DNA of 64,000 bases from Paenibacillus sp. sptzw28 (GCF_019550795.1 NZ_CP080545.1:2499501-2563500); one strand, 5' to 3'. Counted from the stretch's first letter, positions 27,315 to 37,139 are shown. Translations and numbers: made by a program. The notes: generated by a model not told the origin, from the letters alone.

Positions 27315-27626
27315 TATATTGTGTCGATCCAGTGATGGGACCGCGTCGTTCAATCCGCACCAATGCAGAGAGGGATTCCACCGGCTGAAAGAATCCTCGG
27401 CGTGCCTGAACGAACAGACTTCCCGGAGGACATTCGGTGAACAGGAAGACGGAATTCTCCCGCCCTCAGTAGCTGATTTGCGTAATCGGGCGTTAACCGA
27501 AAAAGCGAATTAACAGCGCGATATTGCGTTTTAATTCGAAATGTGGGTGGTACCACGGCAGCTTCGTTCGCGCAGCTCTCGTCCCTTTTTGCCTTATCGA
27601 TAAGGCGGAGGGCGGGAGCTTTTTTG
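27315..27626 (+). promoter_or_regulatory. T-box leader of hisS-aspS, candidate Asp (GAC) specifier
   Basis: The T-box core GGGTGGTACCACGG is at 27545-27558. Stem I can be drawn from GGGA (27337-27340)/TCCC (27421-27424), TCGTTCA (27346-27352)/TGAACGA (27407-27413) and GCAC/GTGC, with the GGCTG apical motif near 27382. The bulge on the 3' side reads ACA-GAC-T, so GAC (27417-27419) is the best specifier, matching aspartate. Uncharged tRNA-Asp would then antiterminate. The terminator is AGCTC (27575-27579)...GGGAGCT (27614-27620) followed by six T. Confidence 0.8.
27574..27626 (+). terminator. T-box terminator before hisS
   Basis: AGCTC...CC pairs with GG...GGGAGCT around an inner GCCTTATCGATAAGGC hairpin (27591-27606), then TTTTTT (27621-27626). 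Alternative to the antiterminator formed with the T-box sequence. Confidence 0.8.
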
Positions 27627-27697
27627 ATTCCGATTGCGATGCAGAGGTAACATTGGCAAATTAAGATTAACAGTCCAGTTCTAAAGGAGGGTTTGCA

Positions 27698-28945
27698 ATG
27701 GCGTTTCAAAAGCCGCCGGGGACACAGGATTTCCTGCCTGGTGCAGTAGAGAAATGGCAATTCGTCGAGAGCAAGGCGCGTGATATTTGCCGCCGGTTTA
27801 ATTTTCGGGAAATTCGGACGCCTATTTTTGAAGCGACCGATTTGTTTCGAAGGGGAGTCGGAGAGACGACGGACATTGTCGAGAAAGAGATGTACACGTT
27901 CACGGATCGCGGCGACCGCAGCCTCACGCTTCGTCCGGAGGGAACCGCAGGAGCGGTGCGGGCTTTCGTCGAGAATAAGCTCTACGGCGAGCCTGATCTG
28001 ACGAAGCTTTATTATATCGGTCCCATGTTTCGTTATGAACGCCAGCAAGCGGGACGGTACCGTCAGTTTCATCAGTTTGGGGTTGAAGCGCTCGGCGCTG
28101 TCGATGCGGCACTGGATGCGGAAGTAATTGCGCTCGGCTATACCTTCTACCAAGAGGTTGGACTTACGGGCGTAAACGTTGAGGTCAATTCGGTCGGTAC
28201 GCCGGCCGTACGTGCCGCATTCCGCGAGCAGCTGCTGAGCTTTCTTCTCCCGAAGCGGGAGCTGCTCTGCAAGGACTGTCAATCCAGGATTGAGCGCAAT
28301 CCGCTGCGGGTACTCGATTGCAAGACCGACCAGAAGCATTTTGAAGGCGCACCTTCCATTCTGGACAGTTTGGACGAGGAATGCAGGACGCACTTTGAGT
28401 CGCTGAAGCTGCACCTGACCAACATGAACATCCCGTTCTCGATTAATCCAAGGCTCGTTCGCGGCCTTGATTACTACACACACACCGCTTTTGAATACAA
28501 AGCGGAAGGGATCGGCGCCATCGATACAATCGGGGGCGGAGGCCGCTATAACGGGCTTGTGGCGGAAATCGGCGGACCGGATCAGCCTGGTATCGGACTT
28601 GGACTGGGACTCGAACGCACCGTGATGCTCCTCGAGAGCCAGGGCGTTGAGCTTGGCAGCCTGCATAATGTGGATGTCTATCTCGTTGGGCTGGGAGATG
28701 CGGCCGAGCGGGAGTTGACCAAGATTATTTATGGACTGCGGATGCGCGGCATTGCAGCCGAGCGGGATTATCAGGGACGCAAGATGAAGGCTCAGATGAA
28801 ATCCGCCGACCGTCTGCAGGTTCGTTACACGGCTATTCTCGGCGATGATGAGCTGGAGCGCGGTGAAATAACTCTGAAGGATATGGCGACCGGTGAACAA
28901 AAGCTCGTTCCTCTTGAGAAGCTTGCGGATGAAATTGCCGGGTAA
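27698..28945 (+). CDS. hisS: Histidyl-tRNA synthetase
   Basis: Class II synthetase, 415 aa. Motif 1 near FNFREIRTPIFEATDLF, motif 2 GPMFRYERQQAGRYRQFHQFGVE (about residues 108-130), the histidine A/B signatures LVRGLDYYTHTAFEY and GGGGRYNGL, motif 3 GIGLGLGLERTVMLL, and the C-terminal anticodon domain (about 325-415). TAAAGGAGG lies before ATG 27698. First gene of the hisS-aspS operon under a T-box. Confidence 0.97.
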   Translation: MAFQKPPGTQDFLPGAVEKWQFVESKARDICRRFNFREIRTPIFEATDLFRRGVGETTDIVEKEMYTFTDRGDRSLTLRPEGTAGAVRAFVENKLYGEPDLTKLYYIGPMFRYERQQAGRYRQFHQFGVEALGAVDAALDAEVIALGYTFYQEVGLTGVNVEVNSVGTPAVRAAFREQLLSFLLPKRELLCKDCQSRIERNPLRVLDCKTDQKHFEGAPSILDSLDEECRTHFESLKLHLTNMNIPFSINPRLVRGLDYYTHTAFEYKAEGIGAIDTIGGGGRYNGLVAEIGGPDQPGIGLGLGLERTVMLLESQGVELGSLHNVDVYLVGLGDAAERELTKIIYGLRMRGIAAERDYQGRKMKAQMKSADRLQVRYTAILGDDELERGEITLKDMATGEQKLVPLEKLADEIAG

Positions 28946-28988
28946 ATAAATTATCAATAACAAACATTAAAAGGAGTCGACTTGAATC

Positions 28989-30803
28989 ATGATGTTGAAA
29001 ACTCATTCTTGCGGTTTACTGACGAAATCCGAGGTAGGCCAAACCGTGACCTTGAACGGCTGGGTCCAGCGGCGCCGCGACCTTGGCGGCGTGTTGTTTA
29101 TCGATTTGCGCGATCGCACAGGAATTGTCCAAATCGTATTTAACCCGGATTTCTCCGGAGATGCCCTTGCGGTTGCCGACCGTGCGCGTAACGAATATGT
29201 GCTTGCTGTCCGCGGCCAAGTTGTGGAGCGTGATCCCGAGACAGTCAATGCCAACATTTCCACAGGTGAGATCGAGATCCGTGTGACGGAAATCGAAATT
29301 ATGAATGCTGCCAAAACACCGCCGTTTCCGATTGAAGACGGTGTTGAAGTCGATGAGCCGCTGCGCTTGAAATACCGTTATCTGGATTTGCGCCGTCCGG
29401 AAATGCAGAAGACGCTTCTTCTTCGTTCCAAAGCTGCTAAAGTATTCCGCGACTTCCTCGACGCAGAAGGGTTTATTGACGTGGAAACGCCGATCCTTAC
29501 CAAAAGCACGCCTGAAGGAGCGCGTGATTATCTTGTTCCGAGCCGGGTTCACCCAGGAGAGTTCTTCGCGCTTCCGCAATCGCCTCAAATATTCAAGCAG
29601 CTGCTGATGGTTAGCGGTCTGGAACGCTACTACCAAATCGCCCGCTGCTTCCGTGACGAGGATCTTCGCGCGGACCGTCAGCCGGAGTTCACGCAGGTGG
29701 ACATCGAGACGTCGTTTCTCTCGCAGGATCAGCTGCTCGGTCTGATGGAAAGCCTCGTCGTCAAGCTGTTCCGGGAAACGGTCAACGTCGAGATCCCGAC
29801 TCCGTTCCAGCGAATCACTTATGCGGATGCGATGAACAAATACGGCTCCGACAAGCCGGACCTCCGCTTCGGATTGGAGATGGAAGATATTACTGACATC
29901 GTTGCCGGCAGCGAAGTCAAGGTGTTTGCTTCAGTTGCATCGGGCGGCGGCGTAATTAAAGCATTGAATGCCAAAGGCTGCGCGAGCTGGAGCCGCAAGG
30001 AGCTTGACGACCTGCAGCCGTTTGCGGCTAGATACGGCGGCAAAGGACTTGCCTGGGTAACGGTAAAGGAAGGCGAATGGCGCGGTCCGATCGTGAAATT
30101 CTTCAAGCCTGAAGAAATCGCCTCCTTGACCGAACGACTTGGAGTAGAAGAAGGCGATCTGCTTCTCTTCTCGGCCGACAAGAAAAAAGTCGTAGCTGAT
30201 GTTCTGGGTAATCTGAGGCTCAAAATCGGCAAGGATCTGGGGCTGATCGACGAGTCCAAATTCAAGTTCGCCTGGGTAGTCGACTTTCCGCTTCTTGGGT
30301 GGGATGAGGACGCCAAGCGATTTGTTGCCGAGCATCACCCGTTCACTCGCCCGAACGAAGATGACATTGCGCTGTTTGATACCGACCCGGGTCAAATCCG
30401 CGCGCAAGCTTACGACCTTGTTCTGAACGGGTACGAAGTCGGCGGCGGCTCGATGCGTATTTACAAGCGTGACGTGCAGGAGCAGATGTTTAAGGCACTT
30501 GGCTTCTCCAGCGAAGAAGCGCATGAGAAGTTTGGCTTCCTGCTCGACGCATTCGAATATGGAACACCACCGCATGGCGGTATCGCATTCGGCTTCGACC
30601 GGCTTGTCATGCTTCTTGCAGGCCGCACGAACCTTCGCGAGACGATTGCATTTCCGAAAACGGCTAGTGCGACCGATCTGTTATGCGATGCGCCTTCCGA
30701 AGTCGATATATCACAGCTGCAGCAGCTTCACATTCGCACGATCCCGAAGCCGGGCAAACAGCCTGAGACGGCAGCGGCTGTCAGCGGAACGAAGGCTGAG
30801 TAG
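28989..30803 (+). CDS. aspS: Aspartyl-tRNA synthetase
   Basis: Class IIb synthetase, 604 aa. OB-fold anticodon domain at about 1-110 ([24 protein letters not shown]), motif 2 [20 protein letters not shown], the bacterial GAD insertion at about 290-415, and motif 3 [11 protein letters not shown] near residue 540. ATG 28989 follows AAAAGGAG with a long spacer of 12. It follows hisS by 43 bases with no terminator between them. The non-discriminating or discriminating type cannot be told by eye. Confidence 0.96.
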   Translation: MMLKTHSCGLLTKSEVGQTVTLNGWVQRRRDLGGVLFIDLRDRTGIVQIVFNPDFSGDALAVADRARNEYVLAVRGQVVERDPETVNANISTGEIEIRVTEIEIMNAAKTPPFPIEDGVEVDEPLRLKYRYLDLRRPEMQKTLLLRSKAAKVFRDFLDAEGFIDVETPILTKSTPEGARDYLVPSRVHPGEFFALPQSPQIFKQLLMVSGLERYYQIARCFRDEDLRADRQPEFTQVDIETSFLSQDQLLGLMESLVVKLFRETVNVEIPTPFQRITYADAMNKYGSDKPDLRFGLEMEDITDIVAGSEVKVFASVASGGGVIKALNAKGCASWSRKELDDLQPFAARYGGKGLAWVTVKEGEWRGPIVKFFKPEEIASLTERLGVEEGDLLLFSADKKKVVADVLGNLRLKIGKDLGLIDESKFKFAWVVDFPLLGWDEDAKRFVAEHHPFTRPNEDDIALFDTDPGQIRAQAYDLVLNGYEVGGGSMRIYKRDVQEQMFKALGFSSEEAHEKFGFLLDAFEYGTPPHGGIAFGFDRLVMLLAGRTNLRETIAFPKTASATDLLCDAPSEVDISQLQQLHIRTIPKPGKQPETAAAVSGTKAE

Positions 30804-31032
30804 GCGGCGCAGCGGCAGCCGCTGTCGACCGCCGGGTATGAGCACCTACGCGCTGGGCAGTTAATGTCAGCGGTAAGTGGCACCTATCCCTGCCGGGTAG
30901 TTGATGCCCGGCGGTGAGTGGCGGATACGCGAGCGGTGAGTGGCGCGATGCGAGCCGGAAGTGATTTTTGGTTGTTATAGTTTGGCACATGTGATGCACG
31001 CGTAATTTGTTTTTAAGGAGGCGTTGATCAAG
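30804..31032. other. Intergenic region with a short triplicated motif
   Basis: 229 bases between aspS and tcdA. GCGGTRAGTGGC occurs three times (30870-30881, 30911-30922, 30933-30944), interleaved with CCGGGTA-type dyads. In B. subtilis 6S-1 RNA lies in this interval; I see no 6S landmarks here. AAGGAGG at 31016-31022 belongs to tcdA. Confidence 0.5.
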
Positions 31033-31788
31033 ATGCTTCATCAATTTTCCCGCACGGAGCTGGCGATCGGCCCTGAAGGGCTTGATATTATGAAGGGGAG
31101 TACGATCGCCGTTCTCGGCATAGGCGGTGTCGGTTCGATCGCCGCCGAGGCGCTGGCAAGGACCGGAGTCGGCCGTATTATATTGATCGATAAGGATGTC
31201 GTCGATATCACAAATATAAACCGGCAAATCCATGCCCTAACGACGACGGTCGGCCAGCCTAAGGCTGATTTGATGCGCGACCGGATCAAGCTGATCAATC
31301 CGGATTGCGAAGCAATATCGCTTCGCATGTTCTATACCGAGGAAACGTATGAGAAGCTTTTTGAATACGACCTAGATTATGTGGTTGACGCTTCCGATAC
31401 GATTTCGTACAAAATCCATCTGATTAAACAATGCCTGGAGCGTAAAATACCGATTATTTCCAGTATGGGCGCTGCCAACAAAATGGATCCGACGAAATTT
31501 CAGGTAGCCGACATCTCCAAGACATCGATGGACCCGATTGCCCGAGTCGTCCGTCAGAGGCTCCGCAAGGACGGGATTAAGAAAGGCGTCAAGGTTGTAT
31601 TCTCCACTGAAGAGCCGCAGAAACCGCGTGAGGATGTCACGCAGCGTATTGTGCCCGAGAATGCACCTGAGATTCGCAAAGCCCAGCAGCCGCCGGCAAG
31701 CAACGCTTTTGTGCCGCCGGTTGCAGGCTTAATCATGGTGAGTGTGGTCGTTCGCGATCTGCTGCACAAGGGAGGACAAACCACATGA
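31033..31788 (+). CDS. tcdA: tRNA threonylcarbamoyladenosine dehydratase TcdA
   Basis: E1-like ThiF/MoeB-family enzyme, 251 aa, that cyclises t6A37 in tRNA to ct6A using ATP. Motifs: nucleotide-binding VLGIGGVGSIAAEALARTGVG (about 27-46), DKDVVDITNINRQ, VVDASDTISYKIHLIK and SSMGAANKMDPTKF. ATG 31033 is 11 bases from AAGGAGG; a TTG at 31024 is too near. Overlaps the next gene by four bases (ATGA). Homologue of B. subtilis yrvM, at the same place after aspS. Confidence 0.9.
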   Translation: MLHQFSRTELAIGPEGLDIMKGSTIAVLGIGGVGSIAAEALARTGVGRIILIDKDVVDITNINRQIHALTTTVGQPKADLMRDRIKLINPDCEAISLRMFYTEETYEKLFEYDLDYVVDASDTISYKIHLIKQCLERKIPIISSMGAANKMDPTKFQVADISKTSMDPIARVVRQRLRKDGIKKGVKVVFSTEEPQKPREDVTQRIVPENAPEIRKAQQPPASNAFVPPVAGLIMVSVVVRDLLHKGGQTT

Positions 31789-32453
31789 ATGCAGCGCTCG
31801 TCAATAAGCTTCGGTTGTCGCTGGATATGAACGTATTAGTGCTGCAGCCTCCTGCTCCCTCCTATCTGGAGGAGCTTGGAGCAGGCATAGAGCAACCCGC
31901 CTACGATTCCTCGAAAGCGGGGACGTATGATTTTGTGTTGCTGTTTGCCAAGGACATTGCCAGTTTGGATGAGCATGCGCCGGACGCTCTCGAAGCAGTG
32001 AAGAAGGAAGGTCTGCTCTGGATTTGTTATCCGAAAGGGACCTCCAAGATAAGAACCGACCTCAATCGCGACCGAGGCTGGAAGGTGGTTACTACCGAAG
32101 GATGGGAAGGTGTCTCTCTGGTTTCTCTTGATGACACATGGTCGGCAATGCGGTTTCGTCCGGTCGGCGGCGTCAAGAGCAGGGTACGGTCGAACCGCAC
32201 ACCGGATCCCAACAAAGCTGCCGGCAGCAGAGCTTCGTCCACTCCGGAGGAGCTCGTCGTACCGGGCGATCTGAGGGCTGCGCTGGCAGAATCGCCTGAG
32301 GCGGAAGGTTATTTCACGGGGCTTGCACCGTCACATCGCAAGGAATACATTCGCTGGGTCGAAGAGGCGAAGAGGGATGAGACGCGATCGGCTCGAATAT
32401 CCGGCGCTGTCGAGAAGCTATTACAGAAACACAAACGTCCTTCGGACAAGTAA
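31785..32453 (+). CDS. YdeI/OmpD-associated family protein
   Basis: 222 aa. The C-terminal third (about 155-217) matches the OmdA pattern: VPGDLRAALAESPEAEGYFTGL, SHRKEYIRWVEEAKRDETRSARI. The N-terminal 120 residues form a compact domain with FVLLFAKDIASLDEHAPDALEAVKKEGLLWICYPKGTSKIR, resembling DUF3052-like proteins. Members have been annotated as bacteriocin-protection proteins, but the function is not established. Coupled to tcdA by a four-base overlap. A Thr/Ser/Pro-rich linker separates the domains. Confidence 0.7.
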   Translation: MNAALVNKLRLSLDMNVLVLQPPAPSYLEELGAGIEQPAYDSSKAGTYDFVLLFAKDIASLDEHAPDALEAVKKEGLLWICYPKGTSKIRTDLNRDRGWKVVTTEGWEGVSLVSLDDTWSAMRFRPVGGVKSRVRSNRTPDPNKAAGSRASSTPEELVVPGDLRAALAESPEAEGYFTGLAPSHRKEYIRWVEEAKRDETRSARISGAVEKLLQKHKRPSDK

Positions 32454-32478
32454 TAGAACAGAAAGTCAATGAATAAAG

Positions 32479-32528
32479 AACCGTGGAAGCGAAAGCATGA
32501 GATATTGCCGACGTTTCAGCGGTTTTTT
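32479..32528 (+). terminator. Terminator after the OmdA-domain gene
   Basis: AACCG (32479-32483) and CGGTT (32520-32524) close an imperfect stem extended by GGAA/TTTC, followed by TTTTTT. Confidence 0.55.
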
Positions 32529-32540
32529 GTTTAAATCAAC

Positions 32541-32579
32541 AAAAGTTGCCTTTGACAAACTTTTTTGTAGGTGTACAAT
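32541..32579 (+). promoter_or_regulatory. mntH promoter with candidate MntR operator
   Basis: TTGACA (32552-32557), 16-bp spacer, TACAAT (32574-32579). AAAAGTT (32541-32547) and AACTTTT (32558-32564) form a perfect 7-bp inverted repeat across the -35, similar in half-site to MntR boxes. Manganese-dependent repression is inferred. Confidence 0.6.
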
Positions 32580-32663
32580 GAAATCTAGCGGCAATCATTA
32601 TACTTTGCATAAACGCAGTGATTAGATAAGCAGACATTGCAAGTTAGCGAGAGGTGAAGAATT

Positions 32664-34007
32664 ATGAGTGATCAGCCTACAACACTCGTGAAAGAAACCG
32701 GTTGGCGGAAGGCCAGTAGTAACCCGTCGCTTCCGGAAGTATTCCGTTCAATGAAAATTCCAAAAAACGGCTCCTGGTTTCGAAAATTTCTCGCTTTTGC
32801 CGGTCCCGGCTACCTCGTAGCCGTCGGATATATGGATCCCGGTAATTGGGCAACTGATTTGGCAGGCGGATCGATGTTCGGGTACACGCTGCTTTCGGTC
32901 ATACTGCTGTCGAACTTGATGGCTATTCTGCTGCAGGCGCTTGCCGGCAAGCTTGGGATCGTGACAGGACGCGACTTGGCGCAGGCATGCCGCGATCACT
33001 ACAGCAAGCCTGTGGCCATGGGACTGTGGGTGCTCTGCGAGCTTGCTATCGCCGCCTGCGATCTGGCTGAGGTTATCGGCTCTGCGATCGCACTGAATTT
33101 ATTATTCGGCCTTCCTTTGATATACGGCATCATTATTACCGTTGTAGACGTATTGCTTATATTACTTCTGCAAAATAAAGGCTTTCGAAAAATTGAAGCG
33201 CTGGTAATAACGCTCATTGTTACGATCGGCGGCTGCTTTTTAATCGAAATATTCTTAACGAAGCCGGAGCTCGGCAGCGTCCTGAGAGGATTCGTTCCAA
33301 GCGGTGAAATCATATCGGACCCGAAAATGCTGTACATCGCGATTGGAATTCTAGGCGCAACGGTCATGCCGCATAATTTATATTTGCACTCATCTATTGT
33401 ACAGACCAGACAGTTTGAACAGACGATTCTAGGAAAGCGGCAAGCGATCAAATATAGCACCTGGGATTCGACGATCGCCTTATTTTTCGCCCTATTCATT
33501 AATGCGGCTATTCTTATTATCGCCGCGGCCACGTTCCACACATCAGGTCATACAGATGTTGCGGAAATCCAGGATGCTTACAATCTGTTGACGCCTCTTC
33601 TGGGAACCGCCGCTGCCAGCATTTTATTCGGTGTCGCCCTTCTGGCTTCAGGGCAAAATTCTACCTTAACGGGCACGCTCGCAGGTCAAATCGTGATGGA
33701 GGGCTTTCTCAATATCCGGCTTCCGGCCTGGCTGCGGCGCCTTGTGACCCGGTTGATCGCCATTATTCCCGCGGTCATTGTCACGGCTCTGTACGGCTCG
33801 GAGGGTACCGCGGACCTGCTTATATTGAGCCAGGTGATATTATCGCTGCAGCTGTCGTTCGCCGTTATCCCGCTTGTGAAGTTCACAAGTGACAAGAACA
33901 AGATGGGCTCATTCGCAAATCCGCTCTGGATGAAGATTCTTGCATGGACAGTTGCTGTCGTTATCGCAGGTTTGAATATTGTGCTTCTGGTGCAAACCTT
34001 CATTTGA
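32664..34007 (+). CDS. mntH: Nramp-family divalent metal (Mn2+) transporter
   Basis: 447-aa proton-coupled manganese/iron importer with about 11 helices. The metal-binding DPGN in helix 1 ([15 protein letters not shown]) and [10 protein letters not shown] in helix 6 (about residues 232-241) are intact, as is the later [13 protein letters not shown] hydrophilic N terminus of about 40 residues precedes helix 1. AGAGGTGAA lies before ATG 32664. Monocistronic between two terminators, with an inverted repeat over its promoter suggesting MntR control. Confidence 0.92.
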   Translation: MSDQPTTLVKETGWRKASSNPSLPEVFRSMKIPKNGSWFRKFLAFAGPGYLVAVGYMDPGNWATDLAGGSMFGYTLLSVILLSNLMAILLQALAGKLGIVTGRDLAQACRDHYSKPVAMGLWVLCELAIAACDLAEVIGSAIALNLLFGLPLIYGIIITVVDVLLILLLQNKGFRKIEALVITLIVTIGGCFLIEIFLTKPELGSVLRGFVPSGEIISDPKMLYIAIGILGATVMPHNLYLHSSIVQTRQFEQTILGKRQAIKYSTWDSTIALFFALFINAAILIIAAATFHTSGHTDVAEIQDAYNLLTPLLGTAAASILFGVALLASGQNSTLTGTLAGQIVMEGFLNIRLPAWLRRLVTRLIAIIPAVIVTALYGSEGTADLLILSQVILSLQLSFAVIPLVKFTSDKNKMGSFANPLWMKILAWTVAVVIAGLNIVLLVQTFI

Positions 34008-34039
34008 CGTTCCAATGTAATCGAAACAAAGCCTTAATG

Positions 34040-34068
34040 AAGCCCCTTCCATACGGATAGGGGCTTTA
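34040..34068 (+). terminator. Terminator after mntH
   Basis: AAGCCCCT (34040-34047) pairs with AGGGGCTT (34059-34066); the T tract is short (TTTA). Confidence 0.6.
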
Positions 34069-34183
34069 CCGCCCTAAGCGGCGGAGGCCGGCTGGCGAAC
34101 GTGTGTGCTTGTATGTTATGATGGCTGTATTCTTTATGTATGCTCTGTTTCAAACCACTGACAATAAAGGTAGTGTTGTATAG

Positions 34184-35494
34184 ATGGACTTATTTTCCTA
34201 TCAGGATTCGGCCGACTCGACAAGGGCGAAGCTGCTCGCCGACCGGATGCGTCCCGAGACGATCGACGATTATATCGGACAATCGCATATTGTCGGACCC
34301 GGCAAGCTCCTGCGTCGCGCCATCGAAGCTGACCAGGTGTCTTCGATTCTGTTGTACGGTCCTCCCGGCTGTGGTAAAACAACGCTTGCGCACATTATCT
34401 CCAAGCGCACGAAGGGCGAGTTCATCAAGTTGAATGCGGTTGACGCTTCCGTGAAAGATGTTCGCGCCGTCATTGACGAAGCGCGGATAAACAAGTCGAT
34501 GTACGGCCGTAAAACGATACTGTTTCTCGACGAGGTGCACAGGTTCAATTCCTCAAGGCAGGATGCTTTGCTGCCGGCGGTTGAGCAGGGAGTTATCATT
34601 TTCATCGGGGCAACGACTGAAAATCCGTTTCACTATGTGAACGGGGCACTTCTGTCGCGCTCGACGCTGTTCCAGCTCGAAGCGCTTACACGGGAGGATG
34701 CTCTGGAAGCGATGAGGCGCGCTCTCTCCGACAAGGAGCGGGGACTGGGTTTTATGGATCTGCAGGTGGACGAAGAAGCGCTCCGCCATATTGCGAATAT
34801 GGCCGGCGGAGACATCAGAAGAGCTCTCAATGCGCTTGAACTGGCGGCGGTTACTACACCTTCCGCTCCGGACGGTTCGGTGCTGATTACCCTGGAAGTA
34901 GCTGAGGAATCGATCCGCAAGCCTACCATCCGTGCGGATGAATCAACGCAGTACGATGTCCTCTCGGCATTTCATAAAAGTGTTCGGGGTTCGAGCGATG
35001 CCGCGCTGTTCTGGTTTCTGTACGCGGTAGAGAAGCTTGGAATGGATCCAATGACCTTTATCAGAAGGCTTATTGTCGCCTGCAGCGAGGATATCGGTCT
35101 CGCGAATCCTCAGGCGATGGTACAGGCCGTTACTGCAATGGACGCTTATCATAAAATCGGATGGCCGGAAGCGAAGTACAACATTACGCAGGCGATCCTG
35201 TTCGCGGTGGAAAGCCCGAAGTCCAATGCGGCGGCAATAGCCATCGGCAATGTGATGGAGGCAATCAATGCCGCAGGCTCGGCGGATGTACCGCTCCATC
35301 TCAGGGACGCCCATTACAGCGGCGCCCGGGAACTCGGACATGTAGGCTACAAATATCCGCACGATTACCCTGAACATTATATTAAGCAGCAGTACTTGCC
35401 TGACAAAATCCGTAATAAAACATTTTATCAAGCGACCCAGCAGGGGATGGAGGATAAAATTAGGCTGAATCAACAGCGGCGAAACGGCCGGTAA
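34184..35494 (+). CDS. rarA: Replication-associated recombination protein RarA
   Basis: AAA+ ATPase of the RarA/MgsA/WRNIP1 family acting at stalled replication forks, 436 aa. Walker A GPPGCGKTT (about 57-65), Walker B FLDEVHRFN, sensor GATTENPFHYVNGALLSRS, lid domain about 170-245, and the C-terminal tetramerisation region (about 260-430) with YPHDYPEHYIKQQYLPD. AAAGGTAG precedes ATG 34184. Corresponds to B. subtilis yrvN near cymR. Confidence 0.93.
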   Translation: MDLFSYQDSADSTRAKLLADRMRPETIDDYIGQSHIVGPGKLLRRAIEADQVSSILLYGPPGCGKTTLAHIISKRTKGEFIKLNAVDASVKDVRAVIDEARINKSMYGRKTILFLDEVHRFNSSRQDALLPAVEQGVIIFIGATTENPFHYVNGALLSRSTLFQLEALTREDALEAMRRALSDKERGLGFMDLQVDEEALRHIANMAGGDIRRALNALELAAVTTPSAPDGSVLITLEVAEESIRKPTIRADESTQYDVLSAFHKSVRGSSDAALFWFLYAVEKLGMDPMTFIRRLIVACSEDIGLANPQAMVQAVTAMDAYHKIGWPEAKYNITQAILFAVESPKSNAAAIAIGNVMEAINAAGSADVPLHLRDAHYSGARELGHVGYKYPHDYPEHYIKQQYLPDKIRNKTFYQATQQGMEDKIRLNQQRRNGR

Positions 35495-35611
35495 ACGCCG
35501 TTAGACCTCAAAAACAACAGCAGGAGCCAGCAAAACGTGCATAAAGGGCAACCTTTACCGAATAAACATAACTATAGACTCCAAAATGACCGCTCGTCGG
35601 CTCTAGAGAGT

Positions 35612-35640
35612 TTGACGTAGGATGTCGCATCGACTAATCT
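35612..35640 (+). promoter_or_regulatory. Candidate promoter of the CNNM-type gene
   Basis: TTGACG (35612-35617), 17-bp spacer, TAATCT (35635-35640). Confidence 0.5.
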
Positions 35641-35682
35641 TATATTATAAACTTTTTTTATAATTTTAGTGCCCAGAAGGAG

Positions 35683-37086
35683 GTGCACCTGTCGCTGCAT
35701 AACGTCGTTCTCAGAAGAACGGCTGCGGCAGACAGGGAATCGTTGAATAGTGACCCGTTACCCATAATTTTGAATGGTATATTGATTTTACTGCTTGTAT
35801 TTATGAACGGCTTTTTCGTAGCAGCAGAATTTGCGATGGTGAAAGTGAGAAGCAGCCGGATCGATACGCTCGTTCAAGACGGCAACCGCCGCGCGCGTTT
35901 CGCTTCCATGCTGACAAACAATCTGGATGCCTATTTGTCAGCGTGTCAGCTCGGTATTACGCTTGCCTCGCTCGGCCTTGGTTGGATAGGTGAACCTGCC
36001 ATTAAGCATTTAATTGAACCTTGGCTCTTGAGGTTTGGTTCGAATGAAGCGTTCATCTCCACGATTTCATTCATTATCGCATTCTCCATCATTACTCTGC
36101 TCCACATCGTGCTCGGCGAACTCGCGCCGAAATCACTCGCCATCCGCAAATCGGAGGCGGTCACGATATGGACAGCGATGCCGCTCATTGTCTTTCGTAT
36201 AATCATGTATCCGTTTATCTGGTTACTGAACGGCACAGCCAACTGGTTGCTGAAACGAATCGGCATCGAGCCGGCCTCTGAGCATGAATCCGCTCATACA
36301 GAGGAAGAGATCCGTATTTTGATGAAAGAAAGCCATAGATCCGGTCTTATTGATAATACGGAATTAACGCTCATGGATAATATCTTCGACTTTGCGGAAA
36401 CCAATGCAAGAGAGATAATGATTCCACGGACAGAGATGGTTTGCCTGTATGCCAATCTCTCTTTCGAAGAGAACAAAGCGGTCGCGCTGAAGGAAATGCA
36501 TACGCGCTACCCGGTGTGCGACGGCGATAAGGATAACATTATCGGCTTTGTTCATATTAAGGATATTCTCAAGGTCTCGGGGCAAAGCTTGCCTGACCTT
36601 CGCGAGATTACACGTCCGATGACCACCGTACCCGAGTCGATGCAGATCAGCACGCTGCTTAAGCTGATGCAGAAGAAGAAAACGCAAATTGCCATTCTGA
36701 TTGACGAATACGGCGGCACGTCGGGACTTGTCACTCTTGAGGATATTATGGAGGAAATTGTCGGTGAGATTCAGGACGAATTTGATGAAGAGCGTCCCGA
36801 TATCGAGCGTAAGGACGAAGACTCCTACTCCATTAACGGCCTTATGTTAATTGAGGAAGTGAACAGTTATTTCGGTCTTGATATCGGCAGCGACGATTAC
36901 GATACGATCGGCGGATGGATGTATGCCCAGATCGAAATTCCTCCGACTAGGCAGCAAAGGGTGTATGAACGGGGCTTCGAATTCATCATAGAGGAAACCG
37001 ACCATTTGCGGATTTCCCGGATTACGTTAAGAAAACGGGGAAACGATGAGGAGCAAGTGGAAGAACTGCAAGCGGAAACCGGATAG
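35683..37086 (+). CDS. CNNM/hemolysin-C family membrane protein (DUF21-CBS-CorC)
   Basis: 467 aa. A DUF21 membrane domain with four helices (about 25-205, FMNGFFVAAEFAMVKVRSSRI, HIVLGELAPKSLAIRKSE) is followed by a CBS pair (about 225-345, IMIPRTEMVC, IAILIDEYGGTSGLVTLEDIMEEIVGEIQDEFD) and a C-terminal CorC/HlyC domain (about 365-450). The family is linked to magnesium efflux or tolerance, not haemolysis. The GTG at 35683 overlaps AAGGAGG, so true initiation may be at a nearby CTG (35689) or at a later codon; the start is uncertain. Terminator shared with mnmA side. Confidence 0.85.
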   Translation: MHLSLHNVVLRRTAAADRESLNSDPLPIILNGILILLLVFMNGFFVAAEFAMVKVRSSRIDTLVQDGNRRARFASMLTNNLDAYLSACQLGITLASLGLGWIGEPAIKHLIEPWLLRFGSNEAFISTISFIIAFSIITLLHIVLGELAPKSLAIRKSEAVTIWTAMPLIVFRIIMYPFIWLLNGTANWLLKRIGIEPASEHESAHTEEEIRILMKESHRSGLIDNTELTLMDNIFDFAETNAREIMIPRTEMVCLYANLSFEENKAVALKEMHTRYPVCDGDKDNIIGFVHIKDILKVSGQSLPDLREITRPMTTVPESMQISTLLKLMQKKKTQIAILIDEYGGTSGLVTLEDIMEEIVGEIQDEFDEERPDIERKDEDSYSINGLMLIEEVNSYFGLDIGSDDYDTIGGWMYAQIEIPPTRQQRVYERGFEFIIEETDHLRISRITLRKRGNDEEQVEELQAETG

Positions 37087-37099
37087 ATTTCAAAGAAAA

Positions 37100-37139
37100 A
37101 AGGTTCGCAGCATTCTTGCAGCGAGCCTTTTTATTTTTT
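37100..37139 (+). terminator. Terminator after the CNNM-type gene
   Basis: AAGGTTCGC (37100-37108) pairs with GCGAGCCTT (37121-37129, one G-U), followed by TTTTTATTTTTT. Confidence 0.8.

Noticed and set aside
27350..28963. 537-codon open frame on the minus strand across hisS
   Set aside because: It is exactly antisense to a complete hisS with all class II motifs; long antisense frames are common in GC-rich codon usage, and it has no domain or ribosome site.
30804..31023. 6S RNA at the B. subtilis position after aspS
   Set aside because: No product-RNA template motif or bubble structure could be found there; the better candidate lies at 24550-24672.
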